This document shows positions 30,897 through 32,028 of a DNA stretch of 32,028 nucleotides, piece by piece. The notes beneath the pieces are model-generated. The model did no database searches. It worked only from the letters and a program-made list of their open reading frames with translations, and was not told the DNA's origin. This DNA is from Deltaproteobacteria bacterium (GTDB lineage: Bacteria > Desulfobacterota > Syntrophobacteria > BM002), in NCBI GenBank assembly GCA_022340745.1, contig JAJDNL010000169.1, positions 1 through 32,028 of the forward strand, read 5' to 3'. Position numbers and translations under genes: made by a program. Every line of letters starts with the position of its first letter. Positions within the stretch are counted from its first letter, which is position 1.

Positions 30897-31445
30897 ATGA
30901 TCGAGATCAGATTCCACGGGCGAGGTGGCCAGGGAGCGGTGACCTCAGCGGAGTTGACTGCACTGGCAGCCATTGAGCAAGGAAAGTACGCCCAAGCGTT
31001 TCCAAGCTTTGGGCCGGAACGGAGGGGTGCGCCGGTTATGGCTTTTGTGCGAGTAAGCGACGAGCCAATCCGGACGAGAGAGAAGATCTACGAACCCGAT
31101 ATTGTGGTGGTCTTGGATCCGACGCTCCTTGACATCGTAAATGTTGCCGCCGGATTGAAAGAGGATGGTATCGTAGTGCTGAACACCACCAAGAGTGCAG
31201 AAGAAGTCCGCGAGATCAGCGGCATCAGCTCCAGATTGGCATTAGTAGATGCAAGTCGAATAGCCATTGAGACCATGGGGATCCCCATTACGAACACCAC
31301 TTTGCTTGGGGCAATGCTGAAGGCAACTGACTTATTGCCGCTTTCGGCCTTGGAAGGGCCGTTAGAAGATCGCTTTGGCCGTATTGCCGGTAAGAACATC
31401 CAGGCTTTTCAGCGGGCTTACGAAGAGACCGTGGTGAAGGAGTAA
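30897..31445 (+). CDS. porG: 2-oxoacid:ferredoxin oxidoreductase, gamma subunit
   Basis: This is the gamma subunit of the pyruvate (or related 2-oxoacid) ferredoxin oxidoreductase, which makes acetyl-CoA, CO2 and reduced ferredoxin in anaerobes. The 182-residue product has the family patterns [18 protein letters not shown] and [20 protein letters not shown], then a Rossmann-like [12 protein letters not shown]. The ATG at 30897 has GAGGTGG 9 bases upstream. The gap before it (30706-30896) shows no gene; a TTGACT at 30749 with a poor -10 17 bases on is the only promoter hint. It is followed by the delta subunit after 3 bp. Substrate specificity (pyruvate, 2-oxoglutarate, branched acids) cannot be told from this subunit alone. 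Confidence 0.92.
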
Positions 31446-31448
31446 ACA

Positions 31449-31742
31449 ATGGCAAAAGAAACAGGAATGGTTAGCTGGAAAGATTTGGCTCTAGGATGTG
31501 CCATTGTGAAGCCCGGAAGTTCTGCTGAACTGAAAACGGGTGACTGGCGCTCAAAGCGTCCTGAAACCGATTACGAAAAGTGTATCCAATGTGGGCAGTG
31601 TTATATCTTCTGCCCAGATATGGTCTATACCCAGAATGAGCTGGGGTTTTATCAGCCCAACCTCTTTTATTGCAAGGGATGCGGGATTTGTGCCCGCGAG
31701 TGCCCTGCTGATGCGATCAGCATGGTGGAGGAGAGTGAGTAG
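31449..31742 (+). CDS. porD: 2-oxoacid:ferredoxin oxidoreductase, delta (ferredoxin) subunit
   Basis: A 97-residue 2[4Fe-4S] ferredoxin-like subunit that carries electrons from the catalytic subunits. Two full clusters are visible: [12 protein letters not shown] and [12 protein letters not shown]. The N-terminal [19 protein letters not shown] is characteristic of PorD-type subunits and separates it from free ferredoxins. Only 3 bp separate it from porG and 2 bp from porA, so they form one operon. Confidence 0.94.
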   Translation: MAKETGMVSWKDLALGCAIVKPGSSAELKTGDWRSKRPETDYEKCIQCGQCYIFCPDMVYTQNELGFYQPNLFYCKGCGICARECPADAISMVEESE

Positions 31743-31744
31743 AT

Positions 31745-32028
31745 ATGGCTAAACGGGTGGGCATTGAGGTTTCGCTTGCCGTGAGTGAGGCGGTGAAGCT
31801 GGCCAATGTGGATGTGGTGGCCGCTTATCCAATCACGCCTCAGACCCACATTGTCGAGCATTTGTCCGAGTTGGTGGCTGACGGTCATCTTGACGCCGAG
31901 TTTATTCCAGTGGAATCGGAGCACTCGGCAATGAGCACTTGCTGCGGCTCCTCAGCGGCTGGAGCCAGAACCTACACCGCCACCAGCTCGCAAGGGCAAG
32001 CGCTCATGTTGGAGATCTGTTATATAGC
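31745..32028 (+). CDS. porA: 2-oxoacid:ferredoxin oxidoreductase, alpha subunit (5' part)
   Basis: Only the first 94 codons are present; the gene leaves the window. The peptide begins [41 protein letters not shown] is the hallmark of the alpha subunit, followed by [29 protein letters not shown]. The order gamma, delta, alpha implies a beta (TPP-binding) gene immediately downstream. The start is 2 bp after the porD stop. Pyruvate is the most likely substrate, given this order and the length of the leader. Confidence 0.92.
   Translation, partial: MAKRVGIEVSLAVSEAVKLANVDVVAAYPITPQTHIVEHLSELVADGHLDAEFIPVESEHSAMSTCCGSSAAGARTYTATSSQGQALMLEICYI

Overview
The window reads as chromosome of a Gram-negative, probably anaerobic bacterium. 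Supporting this are a ferredoxin-dependent 2-oxoacid oxidoreductase operon in gamma-delta-alpha order, an acetyl-CoA acetyltransferase, split YeeE/YedE sulfur transporters, type II secretion/type IV pilus genes, signal-peptide proteins and sigma-54 promoters. A Desulfobacterota-like (deltaproteobacterial) origin fits best, but this is inferred from gene content and not from a marker phylogeny. No phage, insertion sequence, rRNA or CRISPR array was seen.

Layout. 1-7186 (minus): a tightly packed operon of histidine kinase, response regulator, HD-GYP phosphodiesterase, STAS protein, GspE/PilB ATPase, GspF/PilC and the start of a pseudopilin. The ATPase begins with a c-di-GMP-binding-type MshEN domain, so the operon appears to link a sensed signal and c-di-GMP to pilus or secretion assembly. 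7720-10029 (minus): a large exported PPC/beta-propeller-like protein with a long acidic tail. 10030-11212: regulatory and repeat-rich intergenic DNA. 11213-16179 (plus): M23 peptidase, a LolA-like secreted protein and PriA. 16378-17426 (minus): two half-size YeeE/YedE proteins. 17745-20097 (minus): GNAT, thiolase, GNAT. 20259-21647 (minus): M20 dipeptidase. 21896-23071 (plus): MFS transporter. 23146-24018 (minus): a second exported protein, with a lysine-rich tail. 24311-26194: divergent pyrE and pyrF. 26271-26654: an S23-type four-helix-bundle gene. 26725-30705 (plus): tadA, two tRNA-Ser genes, dnaX, ybaB, recR. 30897-32028 (plus): porG, porD and a partial porA.

Two signals stand out. First, the two exported-protein genes, 14 kb apart, share a near-identical control region: a sigma-54 -24/-12 promoter plus three TGGC-N6-GCCA-type dyads at exactly the same distances (70, 88 and 111 bp upstream of the -24 GG). 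This points to one enhancer-binding protein controlling both. The obvious TTG start codons of both reading frames lie inside the -24 element and cannot be the true starts.

Second, twelve intergenic loci carry degenerate short tandem arrays of period 7 or 8. Many are arranged as array, spacer, reverse-complement array, and most sit within about 15 bp of a stop codon or tRNA 3' end. One pair of arms encloses the S23-type gene, and one array has become the C-terminal codons of pyrE. The unit sequence differs between loci while the period and architecture stay the same.
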